From assembly GCA_946887155.1 (NCBI GenBank), contig CAMPKM010000017.1, positions 1 through 17,206 on the forward strand: a stretch of DNA of 17,206 bases. Reading direction: 5' to 3'. A model generated the notes under the pieces. The model was not told where the DNA came from and made no database searches. It saw only the letters and a program-made list of their open reading frames with translations. The position numbers and the translations under genes are program-made. Positions within the stretch are counted from its first letter, which is position 1. Each line of letters begins with the position of its first letter. Shown here piece by piece: positions 1 through 8,011 of the stretch. This DNA is from an uncultured Gemmatimonadota bacterium. Lineage in GTDB: Bacteria; Gemmatimonadota; Gemmatimonadetes; Gemmatimonadales; Gemmatimonadaceae.

Positions 1-1194
1 CACGGCGGAGTCGACGCCACCCGACAGCCCTACGACGGCCTTGGCGAACCCGCGCCGGCCGAGTTCATCGCGGAGGAAGCGGATGAGCCATTCCTCCACC
101 ATCTCGGCGTCGATATCGAGCGGTGGCGGGCAGCCATGGGCATCGCGCGCGACGTGGTGCGCTGGAATGATGACGCCCCCGTTGCCTCGATGATGGTTGT
201 CGACGGGTTTGGCGCCAAATTCCGATTCGGGGGGGGCCCCCCGCGGCCGGCCGTCCGATTCGGCGAGATCGTACGGCGCCACGAACGGTTGCTTGGCTTC
301 GACTGCGTCCAGCGTGCGGCGCAAGTGAGGCAGCGCCGTGCGCAGGTCGGAGATAAGTGGCATATCCGCTCGCGCCCGGGTGATGTCGCCGAGGTCGATC
401 GTCAACGTGACGATCGCTTCGTCGAACGCCGGCGCGCGAACGCGCACGTCACCCCGCGGACCAGCCACGCACGACCCGCCCGCGAACACCTTGCCGCCCT
501 CGCTGCCGGCCAGGTTGGCCAGCGAAACGAATACGCCATGTTCGTCCGCCATGTCACGCACCAGGCGTTCCCAACGCGCCACGCTTCCCGGACCCGGGAC
601 GCCCTCTTTCGACTGCAGGCCGCGCGCGGGCGCTGCGGCACAGACGAAGATCAGTTGCGCGTCATCGAGCGCGGCAACGGTCCCCGTTATGCTGTGCCAC
701 GCGTCTTCGCAGATAAGGATTGCCGCGCGTCCAAACGGCGTCTCGAACCCCCGCAGCGCATGGCCGCGCTCGACGAATCGTTCTTCGTCAAACAGCCCGT
801 ACGTCGGCAGGAAGTTCTTGCGGTGGACGTGGAGGATCCGGGCGGCACCGTCACCTAACCGGACGTACGCGGCGCTGTTGTATAGCGTATCGCGCCACCT
901 TTCGTAGAAGCCGACCACCACGTCGAGCGGACGACGCGCGCGATCGTCACGTGGACCGTCCGCGTATGCCTGATCCAGGTCGCGGGCCAGCGTCCCCGCG
1001 GTGACCGCCACGTCGCGCACGCCGCCTTCCACGAAATACCCGCTCAGGACCGTCTCGGGGAAATGCAGGACCTGCGGATGCGGCGACAGCATCCGCACCT
1101 GCGCGAAGATGTCGCGAAGGCGCGTCAGGTTGGCGCGGTAATCACCCTTGTGCGGGTGGAGTTGGGCAATCGCGATCGTTAGCGAACGAAGCAT
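1..1194 (-). CDS. nadE: Glutamine-dependent NAD+ synthetase, 5' part only
   Basis: Makes NAD+ from deamido-NAD+ (nicotinic acid adenine dinucleotide), with ATP and ammonia released from glutamine; cytoplasmic, last step of NAD synthesis. Reading from ATG at 1194, 398 codons stay open to the window edge. The N-terminal nitrilase-type glutaminase domain (about residues 1-280) shows the expected triad: Glu47 in FPETVLSGYF, Lys126 in HRKNFLPTYG and Cys162 in LICEDAW. After a linker (about 290-365), the synthetase domain begins and the window ends just inside its PP-loop, LSGGVDSA (390-397), so most of that domain is missing here. The frame holds through a G/C run at 231-243. No clear Shine-Dalgarno precedes the ATG. 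It is divergent from the penicillin-binding protein across the repeat array. Triad plus PP-loop makes the call secure. Confidence 0.95.
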   Translation of the reverse strand, partial: MLRSLTIAIAQLHPHKGDYRANLTRLRDIFAQVRMLSPHPQVLHFPETVLSGYFVEGGVRDVAVTAGTLARDLDQAYADGPRDDRARRPLDVVVGFYERWRDTLYNSAAYVRLGDGAARILHVHRKNFLPTYGLFDEERFVERGHALRGFETPFGRAAILICEDAWHSITGTVAALDDAQLIFVCAAAPARGLQSKEGVPGPGSVARWERLVRDMADEHGVFVSLANLAGSEGGKVFAGGSCVAGPRGDVRVRAPAFDEAIVTLTIDLGDITRARADMPLISDLRTALPHLRRTLDAVEAKQPFVAPYDLAESDGRPRGAPPESEFGAKPVDNHHRGNGGVIIPAHHVARDAHGCPPPLDIDAEMVEEWLIRFLRDELGRRGFAKAVVGLSGGVDSAV

Positions 1195-1281
1195 TGGCCA
1201 GAACCTGTGGGGCGCACCACGGGGCGGCAACACCCCCGGGTGGGTTGTCTTTGGCGGTTTTTGGCAAAGGGACTAAGTGCG

Positions 1282-1500
1282 AAGGGCGCGGACTGCCAAA
1301 CGGCGCGGACTTCCGATAGGGGCGCGAACTTCCGAACGACGCAGTTCGCGCCCCTCGGCAGTTCGCGCTCTTTCGCAGTTGGCGCTCTTTGGCAGTTAGA
1401 GCTCTTCGGCAGTTCGCGCTCCAGGCAATTGGCGCTCTTCGGCAATTAGCGCTCTTTCGGCAGCTCGGCTCTTTGGCATATCGCGACTTCAAGCAGTTCG
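1282..1500. repeat. Degenerate 17-bp repeat array, head to head
   Basis: About ten units resembling GGCAGTTCGCGCTCTTT run in one orientation: 1341-1356, 1357-1373, 1374-1390, 1391-1407, 1408-1423, 1424-1440, 1441-1458, 1459-1474, 1475-1490, and a partial unit from 1491. Three further units (about 1282-1297, 1298-1314, 1315-1333) are the same sequence inverted, for example GGGCGCGGACTGCC. Unit length is 16-18 bases with no intervening spacers, so it is not a CRISPR. Because the period is not a multiple of three and every frame shows the same broken peptide repeat, a protein-coding role is unlikely. Function unknown. Confidence 0.85.
1319..1354. repeat. Perfect 12-bp inverted repeat at the array junction
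   Basis: GGGGCGCGAACT (1319-1330) pairs perfectly with AGTTCGCGCCCC (1343-1354) across a 12-base loop. It sits exactly where the 17-bp units change orientation. No T-run follows on either side, so it is not a typical intrinsic terminator, and no gene reads into it from either direction. A protein-binding site or cruciform is possible. Confidence 0.8.
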
Positions 1501-1619
1501 CCCCATCCAGGTAGTTGCTCGTGGCGCCGAGTGCGCCAAGTCACAAACGCACGGCGGACGGAACGGTGACCTTCGCAAGTGTACATTGAGTTCCTGCGCC
1601 TCTGACCGTGCCCAGCTCG

Positions 1620-3686
1620 ATGAAGGTTCTCCGTTTCCCGATAGCCGTCGTAGTCCTTTCGCTGGGTTTTTCCGGAGCGATCCCGGCCCAGGGCACGACG
1701 CAACGCGGCGACACCGTCCAGCCCTGGCAGATCATCAAGCCGCCGCAGTCATCGATCGTCCTGGCGCGCGACGGCTCGTTCATCGGCGAAGTCGGCGAAG
1801 AATTCCGGACCAGCGTCCCATTCGCCTCTCTTCCGAGGTACGTCCCGCAGGCGTTCGTCGCCATCGAAGACCAGCGATTCTACCAGCATGACGGCGTCGA
1901 CCTCGTCGGCATTGCCGGCGCGATCAAGGATGCCATCCGTGGCGACCCGCGCGGCGCGAGCACGATCACCCAGCAACTGGTCGGCAACATGCACCCGACC
2001 ATCATCGACCGGTCGGACGTCAGCCTGGGGCGCAAGCTCCGCGAGCAGAACGCGGCGCGGGAGATGGAACGGCACTACTCCAAGGAGCAGATCCTCGAGG
2101 CGTACCTCAACCAGATCCACTTCGGGCATCGCTGGTACGGCATCGAGGCCGCCGCGCGTCACTATTTCGGGAAGTCCGCGGCGAGGCTGAGCCTCTCCGA
2201 AGCGGCGATGATGGCGGCCGTCATCAACGGTCCGGCGCTCTTCGATCCGATCAATCGGCCGGAACGGGCCAAAGAGCGTCGCGACCTCGTGCTCTCGGTC
2301 ATGGCCGACCAGGGTTTCATCACGACTGATGAGGCGGCGGCCGCGAAGGCGGAACCGATCGAGGTCGCGCCTAACGCCGGATACAGCGCGCCGTCGCCGT
2401 GGTTCGTCGACGTGGTGCGCGTCCAGGCCGAGCGCGCCGGTATCCCTGTCCGGGACGGCGGGTACCGGATCCGCACGACGCTCGACCCGGCGCTCCAGCG
2501 AGCGGCCACCACCGCGCTCGTCGATGGCCTGAACGAAATCGAGCAGCGCCCCGGATACGCGCACCCCATCTGGGCGAACCGGCGACCGTCTTCGTCCCGT
2601 AGCGGGCGCAACGCTCGACAGCAGTCCAATCCCGCCGACTACCTGCAGGGTGCGGTCGTGGCGTTGGATCCGTTCACGGGCGATGTGCGTGCGCTCGTTG
2701 GCGGCCGGGATTACGCCGCCGCACCGTTCAATCGCGCGATCGACGCCAAGCGACAGCCCGGGTCAGCGTTCAAGGTATTCGTCTACGCATCCGCGGTCGC
2801 CGACAGCATGCTGCCGAGCGCGATGGTTGCCGACACGGCGCTGGCGATTCCGCAGGCTGGCGGGAGCATGTATCGGCCACAGAATTCCGACGGCGAGTTC
2901 CTGGGCGCGCTCACGATGCGTACGGCGCTGACGCGCTCCAGAAATCCCGTGGCGATCCAGCTCGCTCTGCAAGTAGGCATGGACACGGTCTCGGCGCTGG
3001 CGCACGAGATGGGACTCGACTCCGACATCGCGCCGTATCCATCCAGTGCGATTGGTGCATCGGTCGTCCAGCCGTTGGACCTGGTGGCGGCATATGCCGC
3101 CATCGCCAACCTTGGCGCGCGCGTTGAACCGAGGTTCATAACGAGGATCGAGGATGCGGCCGGCGAGACGGTCTGGCAGAACCCGATGGTCGCGCCACGG
3201 CCCGTGCTCGATCCGGCGGTGGCGTACATCGTCCGCGACATGCTGCGGGACGTCGTGGATCGCGGAACGGCGACGTCCGTGCGCAACGCGGTGCCCGACA
3301 GCATCCTCGTCGCGGGCAAGACCGGCACGACCAATGACAATACCAACGTATGGTTCGTCGGCATGACGCCCGATATCGTCGCCGGTGTCTGGATCGGCTT
3401 CGACCGTCCGAAGACGATTACACCCGGTGCGGCGGGCGGCTCACTGGCGGCGCCGATCTGGGCGCAGATGATCGCGCGTGGGGCAGGGGCGAGCCGAGGC
3501 CTGCTCTGGCGGCCGCCACCGGGCGTCACGTCAGCCGAGCTCGATCGCGTGACGGGTCGCCTCGCTGATCCCCTGTCCCCACCTGAATCACGGTACACCG
3601 AGTACTTTCTAGGCGGCACGGAACCGCTGCCCGTGCGGCTTGATTCCTGGGGAGTACTGCGTGGGCGCAGGTCAGCGATTCGTTAG
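1620..3686 (+). CDS. Class A penicillin-binding protein (PBP1A family transglycosylase/transpeptidase)
   Basis: Bifunctional periplasmic enzyme that polymerises glycan strands from lipid II and crosslinks their peptides. Residue numbers are from ATG 1620. A short hydrophobic N-terminus (MKVLRF then a hydrophobic run to about residue 24) is a signal or anchor. The GT51 domain (about 55-220) has EDQRFYQHDG with catalytic Glu83, GASTITQQ, a RKLREQ motif and KEQILEAYLN. The transpeptidase domain (about 335-620) has SAFK (Ser382, Lys385), SRN (440-442) and KTGT (567-570). The tail, with GVTSAELDRVTGRLADP and a FLGGTEP stretch, is typical of PBP1A. An in-frame GTG at 1608 would add four residues; neither start has a clear Shine-Dalgarno, and ATG was preferred because it places a Lys before the hydrophobic run. 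All catalytic motifs are intact. Its 3' end overlaps the next gene. Confidence 0.95.
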   Translation: MKVLRFPIAVVVLSLGFSGAIPAQGTTQRGDTVQPWQIIKPPQSSIVLARDGSFIGEVGEEFRTSVPFASLPRYVPQAFVAIEDQRFYQHDGVDLVGIAGAIKDAIRGDPRGASTITQQLVGNMHPTIIDRSDVSLGRKLREQNAAREMERHYSKEQILEAYLNQIHFGHRWYGIEAAARHYFGKSAARLSLSEAAMMAAVINGPALFDPINRPERAKERRDLVLSVMADQGFITTDEAAAAKAEPIEVAPNAGYSAPSPWFVDVVRVQAERAGIPVRDGGYRIRTTLDPALQRAATTALVDGLNEIEQRPGYAHPIWANRRPSSSRSGRNARQQSNPADYLQGAVVALDPFTGDVRALVGGRDYAAAPFNRAIDAKRQPGSAFKVFVYASAVADSMLPSAMVADTALAIPQAGGSMYRPQNSDGEFLGALTMRTALTRSRNPVAIQLALQVGMDTVSALAHEMGLDSDIAPYPSSAIGASVVQPLDLVAAYAAIANLGARVEPRFITRIEDAAGETVWQNPMVAPRPVLDPAVAYIVRDMLRDVVDRGTATSVRNAVPDSILVAGKTGTTNDNTNVWFVGMTPDIVAGVWIGFDRPKTITPGAAGGSLAAPIWAQMIARGAGASRGLLWRPPPGVTSAELDRVTGRLADPLSPPESRYTEYFLGGTEPLPVRLDSWGVLRGRRSAIR
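3649..3654 (+). promoter_or_regulatory. Shine-Dalgarno for the lipoprotein gene
   Basis: GGGGAG lies six bases before GTG 3661, inside the end of the PBP gene. It favours GTG 3661 over the in-frame TTG at 3640, and GTG 3661 also gives a normal-length lipoprotein signal peptide. Confidence 0.7.
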
Positions 3687-5184
3687 GTCTGGCCTGGCGG
3701 TGCTCGTCCGCCTGGCGCCCGCGATCGGCCTGCTGGCCTGCCGTGATGAGCCGACGAGTGCGACGGCGCCCGTGGTCATCGAGCCATCGACATCGACCAA
3801 TCCCGATTTCACCGTTGGCACGACGGTGACGACCGCACCGACGTTCGTCGTGCGGAACTTTCGTGGTGAAGCACTCGCCAACATCCCCGTCACGATCACG
3901 GTCACGCGGGGCAACGGCACGATCGCCAACGCCCCGGTTCGGACGGCGGAGGGCGCGACACCGGTGGGTGCGTGGACGCTGGACACCATTGCCGGTGTCA
4001 ACGAACTCACCATCGTTGCCGGTTCGGCGCCACCGGCTCGCATAACGCTGACTGGTGTCGCCGACGTACCGGCCACGCTGACGACGGGTACGAATCCCCT
4101 GGACGGTCTCGCCGGTGATTTTCTCAGCGGCGCGTTCATGCTGCGCGTCCTCGACCGCTACGGCAATCCGGTAAGCGGTATCGGCATCGACCTGTCGGTC
4201 GCGAAAGGAGGCGGTGAGGTCGCACCGGCATCGACCATCACTGACGACAACGGAGTCGCGGCAGGCATCTCCTGGCGACTGGGCCGGTTCGGCGGATCGC
4301 AACAGCTGATCGCCACCGCCGGTTCGCTGCGCGCCGAAATTGCCGCCCGGATCCGCTCCGAATTTTCTCCCGAAATCCGGTTCGTGGGACCGGTGGTCAA
4401 TCCACAAGTGCAGGCCGCTTTCGCCGCCGCCGTCGATCGCCTCCAGGCGAGTATCGTCGGTGACGTCAGCAACGTCCCCGTGCTGAATTTCGATGTCTCG
4501 CGTTGCGGCATTCAGGGTGTGGGTGCCGTCAACGAAACCGTCGACGACCTGATCGTCTTCGCGATGGTCGTTCCCATCGATGGCGTCGGAAAAGTCCTGG
4601 CGTCAGCCGGCCCGTGTATCCTGCGCACGCAAAGCGGCTTCCCGCTGATTGGCCTCATGCGGTTCGACTCGGACGACATCGAGAGCCTGTCGTCGAACGG
4701 CAGGCTCCCTTCGGTGGTGCTCCACGAATTGCTTCACGTCATCGGCATCGGGACGCTCTGGCGGTCGCAGGAGAGGCTCGCCGGCATCGGGACGTCCGAT
4801 CCTCGCTTTGTCGGTCCGGAGGCGGCGTCGCAATGCCTGACTGCCGGCGGGTTCAGCGGCTGCAGCGATGGACGTGTGCCGGCGGAAAACACCGGCGGGC
4901 CGGGCACGGCGGAAGTCCACTGGCGTGAAGCCACATTCGATCGCGAGGTCATGACGGGCTTCGTCGAATCGGACAATGTCATGCCCCTGTCGGCGATTTC
5001 GATTGCCTCGCTCGCCGACCTGGGTTACACGGTGAACCTGCTGGCGTCCGACCCGTTTCAGGTGCCGGTGCCGTCAGCTGTTTCGCCACGTATATCGCCC
5101 CAGCCCGTCGCCCCCTGGGAAACGGTACACATCCCGCTCTTCGAATTGTCTCCCGCCGGGACGTTGCGACGTATCACGCGTTGA
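3661..5184 (+). CDS. Lipoprotein with Ig-like repeats and a leishmanolysin-like zinc metallopeptidase domain
   Basis: Predicted secreted lipid-anchored protease of 507 residues. The N-terminus is a lipoprotein signal: charged start, hydrophobic stretch, then lipobox LLAC with Cys27. Two beta-rich Ig-like segments follow (about 49-130 and 139-230), each with the pattern of bacterial adhesin-type repeats such as DRYGNPVSGIGIDL. The catalytic part (about 233-450) has HELLHVIG (His355, Glu356, His359), a likely third zinc ligand His420 in EVHWREA, and a Met-turn candidate Met431 in EVMTGF. This spacing fits the M8-type metzincins. Several cysteines (SRCG, GPCI, SQC, GCSDG) fit an extracytoplasmic protein with disulfides. 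The gene starts 26 bases before the PBP stop, so the two are probably co-transcribed and translationally coupled. The substrate cannot be told from sequence. Confidence 0.85.
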   Translation: MGAGQRFVRSGLAVLVRLAPAIGLLACRDEPTSATAPVVIEPSTSTNPDFTVGTTVTTAPTFVVRNFRGEALANIPVTITVTRGNGTIANAPVRTAEGATPVGAWTLDTIAGVNELTIVAGSAPPARITLTGVADVPATLTTGTNPLDGLAGDFLSGAFMLRVLDRYGNPVSGIGIDLSVAKGGGEVAPASTITDDNGVAAGISWRLGRFGGSQQLIATAGSLRAEIAARIRSEFSPEIRFVGPVVNPQVQAAFAAAVDRLQASIVGDVSNVPVLNFDVSRCGIQGVGAVNETVDDLIVFAMVVPIDGVGKVLASAGPCILRTQSGFPLIGLMRFDSDDIESLSSNGRLPSVVLHELLHVIGIGTLWRSQERLAGIGTSDPRFVGPEAASQCLTAGGFSGCSDGRVPAENTGGPGTAEVHWREATFDREVMTGFVESDNVMPLSAISIASLADLGYTVNLLASDPFQVPVPSAVSPRISPQPVAPWETVHIPLFELSPAGTLRRITR

Positions 5185-5222
5185 GCTGGGGGCTGTTCCC
5201 AGGCCTGCCGTCTTCCGTCCGC

Positions 5223-6554
5223 CTAACGCGCCCGCTTCTGCACCTCCTCCATGACGCGAAGGAGGTTTCCGCTCCAGAGTTTCGCGATCTGTTCCTCGGT
5301 GTAGCCGCGCTTCACCAGCTCCAGCGTGACGTTGAACGTTTCTTCGGCCCCGTTCCAGCCTTCGACGCCGCCACCCCCGTCAAAGTCGGAGCTGATGCCG
5401 ACGTAGTCGATGCCGATCAGTTTCACGGCGTAGTCGATGTGGTTGACGAAGTCCGCCACGGTCGCGCGAGCAGGCGCCGGATACTGGCGATCGATATCCG
5501 CGAGCCGGTCGTTGAATGCGGCGCGTCGTTCGGGGGGCAGGGAGTCGATCGCCGCCTGGGCCGCACCACGTCCGCCCCGTCCGCCGCCACCACCGCGAGC
5601 CGCGCCGGCTCCCCCGGCCGCACCGCCGCGTCCCGCGCCACGCCCGGCGCCTGCCGTCGGAATGCCGAACTCGGTGTACAGTGCCGCGATGGCCGGCGCG
5701 CGTTCGGCCGGTGCCGGGTCGCACTTCACGTACGAGGCAAACGCGACCACCTGGATCACGCCACGGTTCTTCTTCAACGCCAGGAGCTGTTCGTCATCCA
5801 TGTTGCGCGAGTGGTTGCATAACGCGCGAACGGCGGAATGCGACGCGATGACAGGGGCCTTGCTCAGCTCGAAGGTCTGCATCGAGGACTGCTTCGACGG
5901 GTGCGAGATGTCGATCATCATGCCGACGCGGTTCATCTCGGCAATCGCCTGCCGGCCGAGCGGCGAGAGGCCGTTCCATTTGAAGCCCTGGGCCTCTCCG
6001 GTGTTCGAGTCCGACCATTGCGAGTGCCCGTTGTGCGCCAGGGAGAGGTACCGGCCGCCGCGATCGTAGAACGCCTTGATGTTCTTCAGGTCCTCGCCTA
6101 ACGGGTAGGCATTCTCGATGCCGATCATGGCGACCTTGCGGCCGGATGCCGCGATCCGGCGGACGTCGGCCGGGGTCAACGCGAGCCCGATCTTGTCGGG
6201 CGCGATGGTCTCCGTCAGCCGGTGTATGGCCTCGAACTTCTCGATCGCCTGGTCGTAGGCCCGCTTGTACCCTTCGGGGGTGAAATCCTGCTGTTGACCG
6301 ACGTAGACAACCATGAAGGAGACATCGAGTCCCCCTTCGACCATCTTCGGGATGTTGACTTGCGTCGACAGGCGCTGTGTGTAGTTCCGTTCGGCGGTGA
6401 AGTTGGCCGGACTGATATCGTCGTGCGTATCGAGCGTGATCACCCGGTCGTGGATCGCGCGAGCCCGCGCCAGGACTTCCGGTGGGGTCGCCTGCGCCTG
6501 GACGGCGCTGGAGGCGATCAAACTGGACAGGACCATCAGCGAAAGGCGACGCAC
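5223..6554 (-). CDS. Secreted membrane-dipeptidase-type peptidase (M19)
   Basis: Zinc dipeptidase of the renal dipeptidase family, 443 residues, predicted exported by a signal peptide ending near VQAQA (about residues 1-22). All expected metal ligands are visible: His44 and Asp46 (DTHDDIS), bridging Glu147 (GIENAYP), His218 (DISHPS), His239 (IASHS) and Asp390 (SSDFDGGG). Start is GTG 6554 because GGAGG lies five bases upstream and a signal peptide begins there; the same frame stays open far upstream into the permease gene, but that extension is only its shadow. A Gly/Ala/Arg-rich low-complexity insert at about 303-333, just before the last quarter of the barrel, is unusual. It follows the permease by 125 bases on the same strand. 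Its TAG stop lies inside a CGTTAGGC octamer. Confidence 0.93.
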   Translation of the reverse strand: MRRLSLMVLSSLIASSAVQAQATPPEVLARARAIHDRVITLDTHDDISPANFTAERNYTQRLSTQVNIPKMVEGGLDVSFMVVYVGQQQDFTPEGYKRAYDQAIEKFEAIHRLTETIAPDKIGLALTPADVRRIAASGRKVAMIGIENAYPLGEDLKNIKAFYDRGGRYLSLAHNGHSQWSDSNTGEAQGFKWNGLSPLGRQAIAEMNRVGMMIDISHPSKQSSMQTFELSKAPVIASHSAVRALCNHSRNMDDEQLLALKKNRGVIQVVAFASYVKCDPAPAERAPAIAALYTEFGIPTAGAGRGAGRGGAAGGAGAARGGGGGRGGRGAAQAAIDSLPPERRAAFNDRLADIDRQYPAPARATVADFVNHIDYAVKLIGIDYVGISSDFDGGGGVEGWNGAEETFNVTLELVKRGYTEEQIAKLWSGNLLRVMEEVQKRAR

Positions 6555-6559
6555 AGAAT

Positions 6560-6564
6560 CCTCC
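6560..6564 (-). promoter_or_regulatory. Shine-Dalgarno for the dipeptidase
   Basis: On the minus strand GGAGG is followed by ATTCT and then GTG. This decides the start at 6554, against the long upstream extension of the open frame. Confidence 0.75.
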
Positions 6565-6679
6565 GGGAGCCGGACAGGCAGGATCGGACAGCGGTAGAGG
6601 CTGAATTCTGCACGCTGCGCCTGTTTCTGCAATCCGCTCCTCGCACTCTTTGGCGCGATGGCGAAGACCGGACGCCTGT

Positions 6680-7948
6680 CTACTCGTGCCGGATCGCGTC
6701 GATCGGGCTCAACCTCGCCGCGCGGCGGGCCGGGTAGGTGCCGAATGTAAGGCCCACCACGACCGCTGCGATGGCGGCAACCATCACCGTGCTCCACGAA
6801 ATGGACGCGTAGAGCGCGGGCGCATCCGAGAACGTCCGTATCAGCGCCGTGATCGCATAGGCCCCCGAGACGCCTAACGCCAATCCGATCAGGCTTCCCA
6901 GCGAGCAGATCGTGACCGACTCGGCCAGGAACTGGCGCAGGATGTCCCGGTCGCGGGCTCCCGCTGCCTTCCTGATCCCGATCTCGCGCGTGCGCTCGGT
7001 GACCGACGACAGCAGCACGTTCATGATGCCGATCCCGCCGACCAGCAGGGAAATGCCCGTGATGGCGCCCATGAACAGCTTGAACATCAGGATTCCACGT
7101 GATAGCTGCTCCAGGCGGCGCTCGTTGGTCGAGACGAGATAACGCCGCGCCCATGCGGAGTCGCGTGACGCAAAATACTGCTCGATTCTCTGCTGGAGCG
7201 GCTGCGTCTGCTCCACGCTCGACGCCACCGCGATGATCACCGGCGGCTGGCCAGGCGTCGTCGTCGTCGAGGCAAACCGCAGCGGGGCGAGGACCCGGTA
7301 ATCCGCCTGCGACCGCCGGCGCGACCCGAACGGGACCACCGGCACAGTCTGGGGCTCGAGCACCCCGGTCACCAGCGCCGGCACGCCGCCTAACGATATG
7401 GAGTCGCCGACGAGCGACGCCGCGTTCGAATCCCGCGCCAGCGCCCGGGCGAGGTCCATCGAGATCGCGACCACCCCCGCCGAACCGGAACCTTCTTGTT
7501 CGCTGGGCAGACGGCCCATGGACGCCCTGAGCCGCGAGGAGTCGCCGAGCGCCAGCTCCACCATGACCAGCGCCATTCTCCGGGCATCGCCGGACATGCT
7601 TCTGACCTCGGCGTACGACTCGGCTCGCAACACGACCGATTTCACGCTGGCGAGCGCGTGGATGCCGCGCGCGTCGTCGACGGTGAGTACGGCCGGCGAC
7701 GCGATGGGAAACGACTGGCCGTCGATCACCTCGCGTGTCCGGGCCGCAACGGACACCGACTGCAGGTCCGTCGTCTGCTCGATCTGGCTCCTGACCGAGC
7801 GTTCGAGCCCGTCGCCCACCGAGAGGACCGCCACCAGGGCACTGACGCCGATAATGACGCCGAGTGTCGACAGGATCGTACGGAGCGGATTGGCGCGAAG
7901 TGTTTCGAAGCCTACCGCGATCGACGTGGATATCGCTGCGAAGCGCAT
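6680..7948 (-). CDS. ABC transporter permease, MacB/FtsX type
   Basis: Inner-membrane permease of 422 residues with the MacB topology: one N-terminal helix (about 22-44, after the typical LRANPLRTILSTLG), a large periplasmic domain (about 50-285), then three C-terminal helices (about 289-313, 345-370, 386-404). The conserved FtsX-type loop SVTERTREIGIRKAAGA lies after the second helix, and the end ARRAARLSPIDAIRHE is typical. No ATPase domain is fused and no partner ATPase gene is in the window, so its nucleotide-binding subunit must be elsewhere or the gene is orphaned. Such permeases export peptides, lipoproteins or drugs; the substrate here is unknown. A GGGGTCAGAC inverted repeat ends three bases before its ATG and leaves no Shine-Dalgarno. 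Confidence 0.92.
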   Translation of the reverse strand: MRFAAISTSIAVGFETLRANPLRTILSTLGVIIGVSALVAVLSVGDGLERSVRSQIEQTTDLQSVSVAARTREVIDGQSFPIASPAVLTVDDARGIHALASVKSVVLRAESYAEVRSMSGDARRMALVMVELALGDSSRLRASMGRLPSEQEGSGSAGVVAISMDLARALARDSNAASLVGDSISLGGVPALVTGVLEPQTVPVVPFGSRRRSQADYRVLAPLRFASTTTTPGQPPVIIAVASSVEQTQPLQQRIEQYFASRDSAWARRYLVSTNERRLEQLSRGILMFKLFMGAITGISLLVGGIGIMNVLLSSVTERTREIGIRKAAGARDRDILRQFLAESVTICSLGSLIGLALGVSGAYAITALIRTFSDAPALYASISWSTVMVAAIAAVVVGLTFGTYPARRAARLSPIDAIRHE

Positions 7949-7951
7949 GAA

Positions 7952-7996
7952 CGGAAAATGGGGTCAGACCCCATTACGAGCCTGACCCCATTTCCG
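7952..7996. repeat. GGGGTCAG inverted repeat between lon and the permease gene
   Basis: Left arm CGGAAAATGGGGTCAG (7952-7967) pairs with right arm CTGACCCCATTTCCG (7982-7996), with one extra A in the left arm and a 14-base loop that itself holds another ACCCC. It fills most of the 63-base lon to permease gap and could form a hairpin in the lon transcript. It belongs to the same family as the repeats near 10790 and 15605. Confidence 0.85.
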
Positions 7997-8011
7997 TGTC
8001 GAAACGGTCGC

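Larger units (their letters stand above)
1195..1619. other. Divergent intergenic region between nadE and the PBP gene
   Basis: About 425 bases separate the two divergent starts, so promoters for both genes should lie here, but I could not find a convincing -35/-10 pair for either. The middle (1282-1500) is a degenerate 17-bp repeat array described separately. From 1501 to 1619 I see no repeat, no clear ribosome binding site and no other structure. Open frames across the array encode only the repeat and look non-coding. Confidence 0.7.

Noticed and set aside
1142..1492. Minus-strand open frame with a repeated Ala-Asn-Cys peptide
   Set aside because: It is a translation of the 17-bp DNA repeat; the period is not a multiple of three and it overlaps the start of nadE.
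1341..1500. Possible CRISPR array
   Set aside because: Units are 16-18 bases, degenerate and contiguous, without unique spacers, and no cas gene is present.
5186..5202. Small stem CTGGG/CCCAG between convergent gene ends
   Set aside because: Only five base pairs and no T-run, too weak to call a terminator.
6555..7154. Long N-terminal extension of the dipeptidase frame
   Set aside because: It overlaps the permease in another frame, has shadow-type composition, and the true start has a Shine-Dalgarno and a signal peptide.
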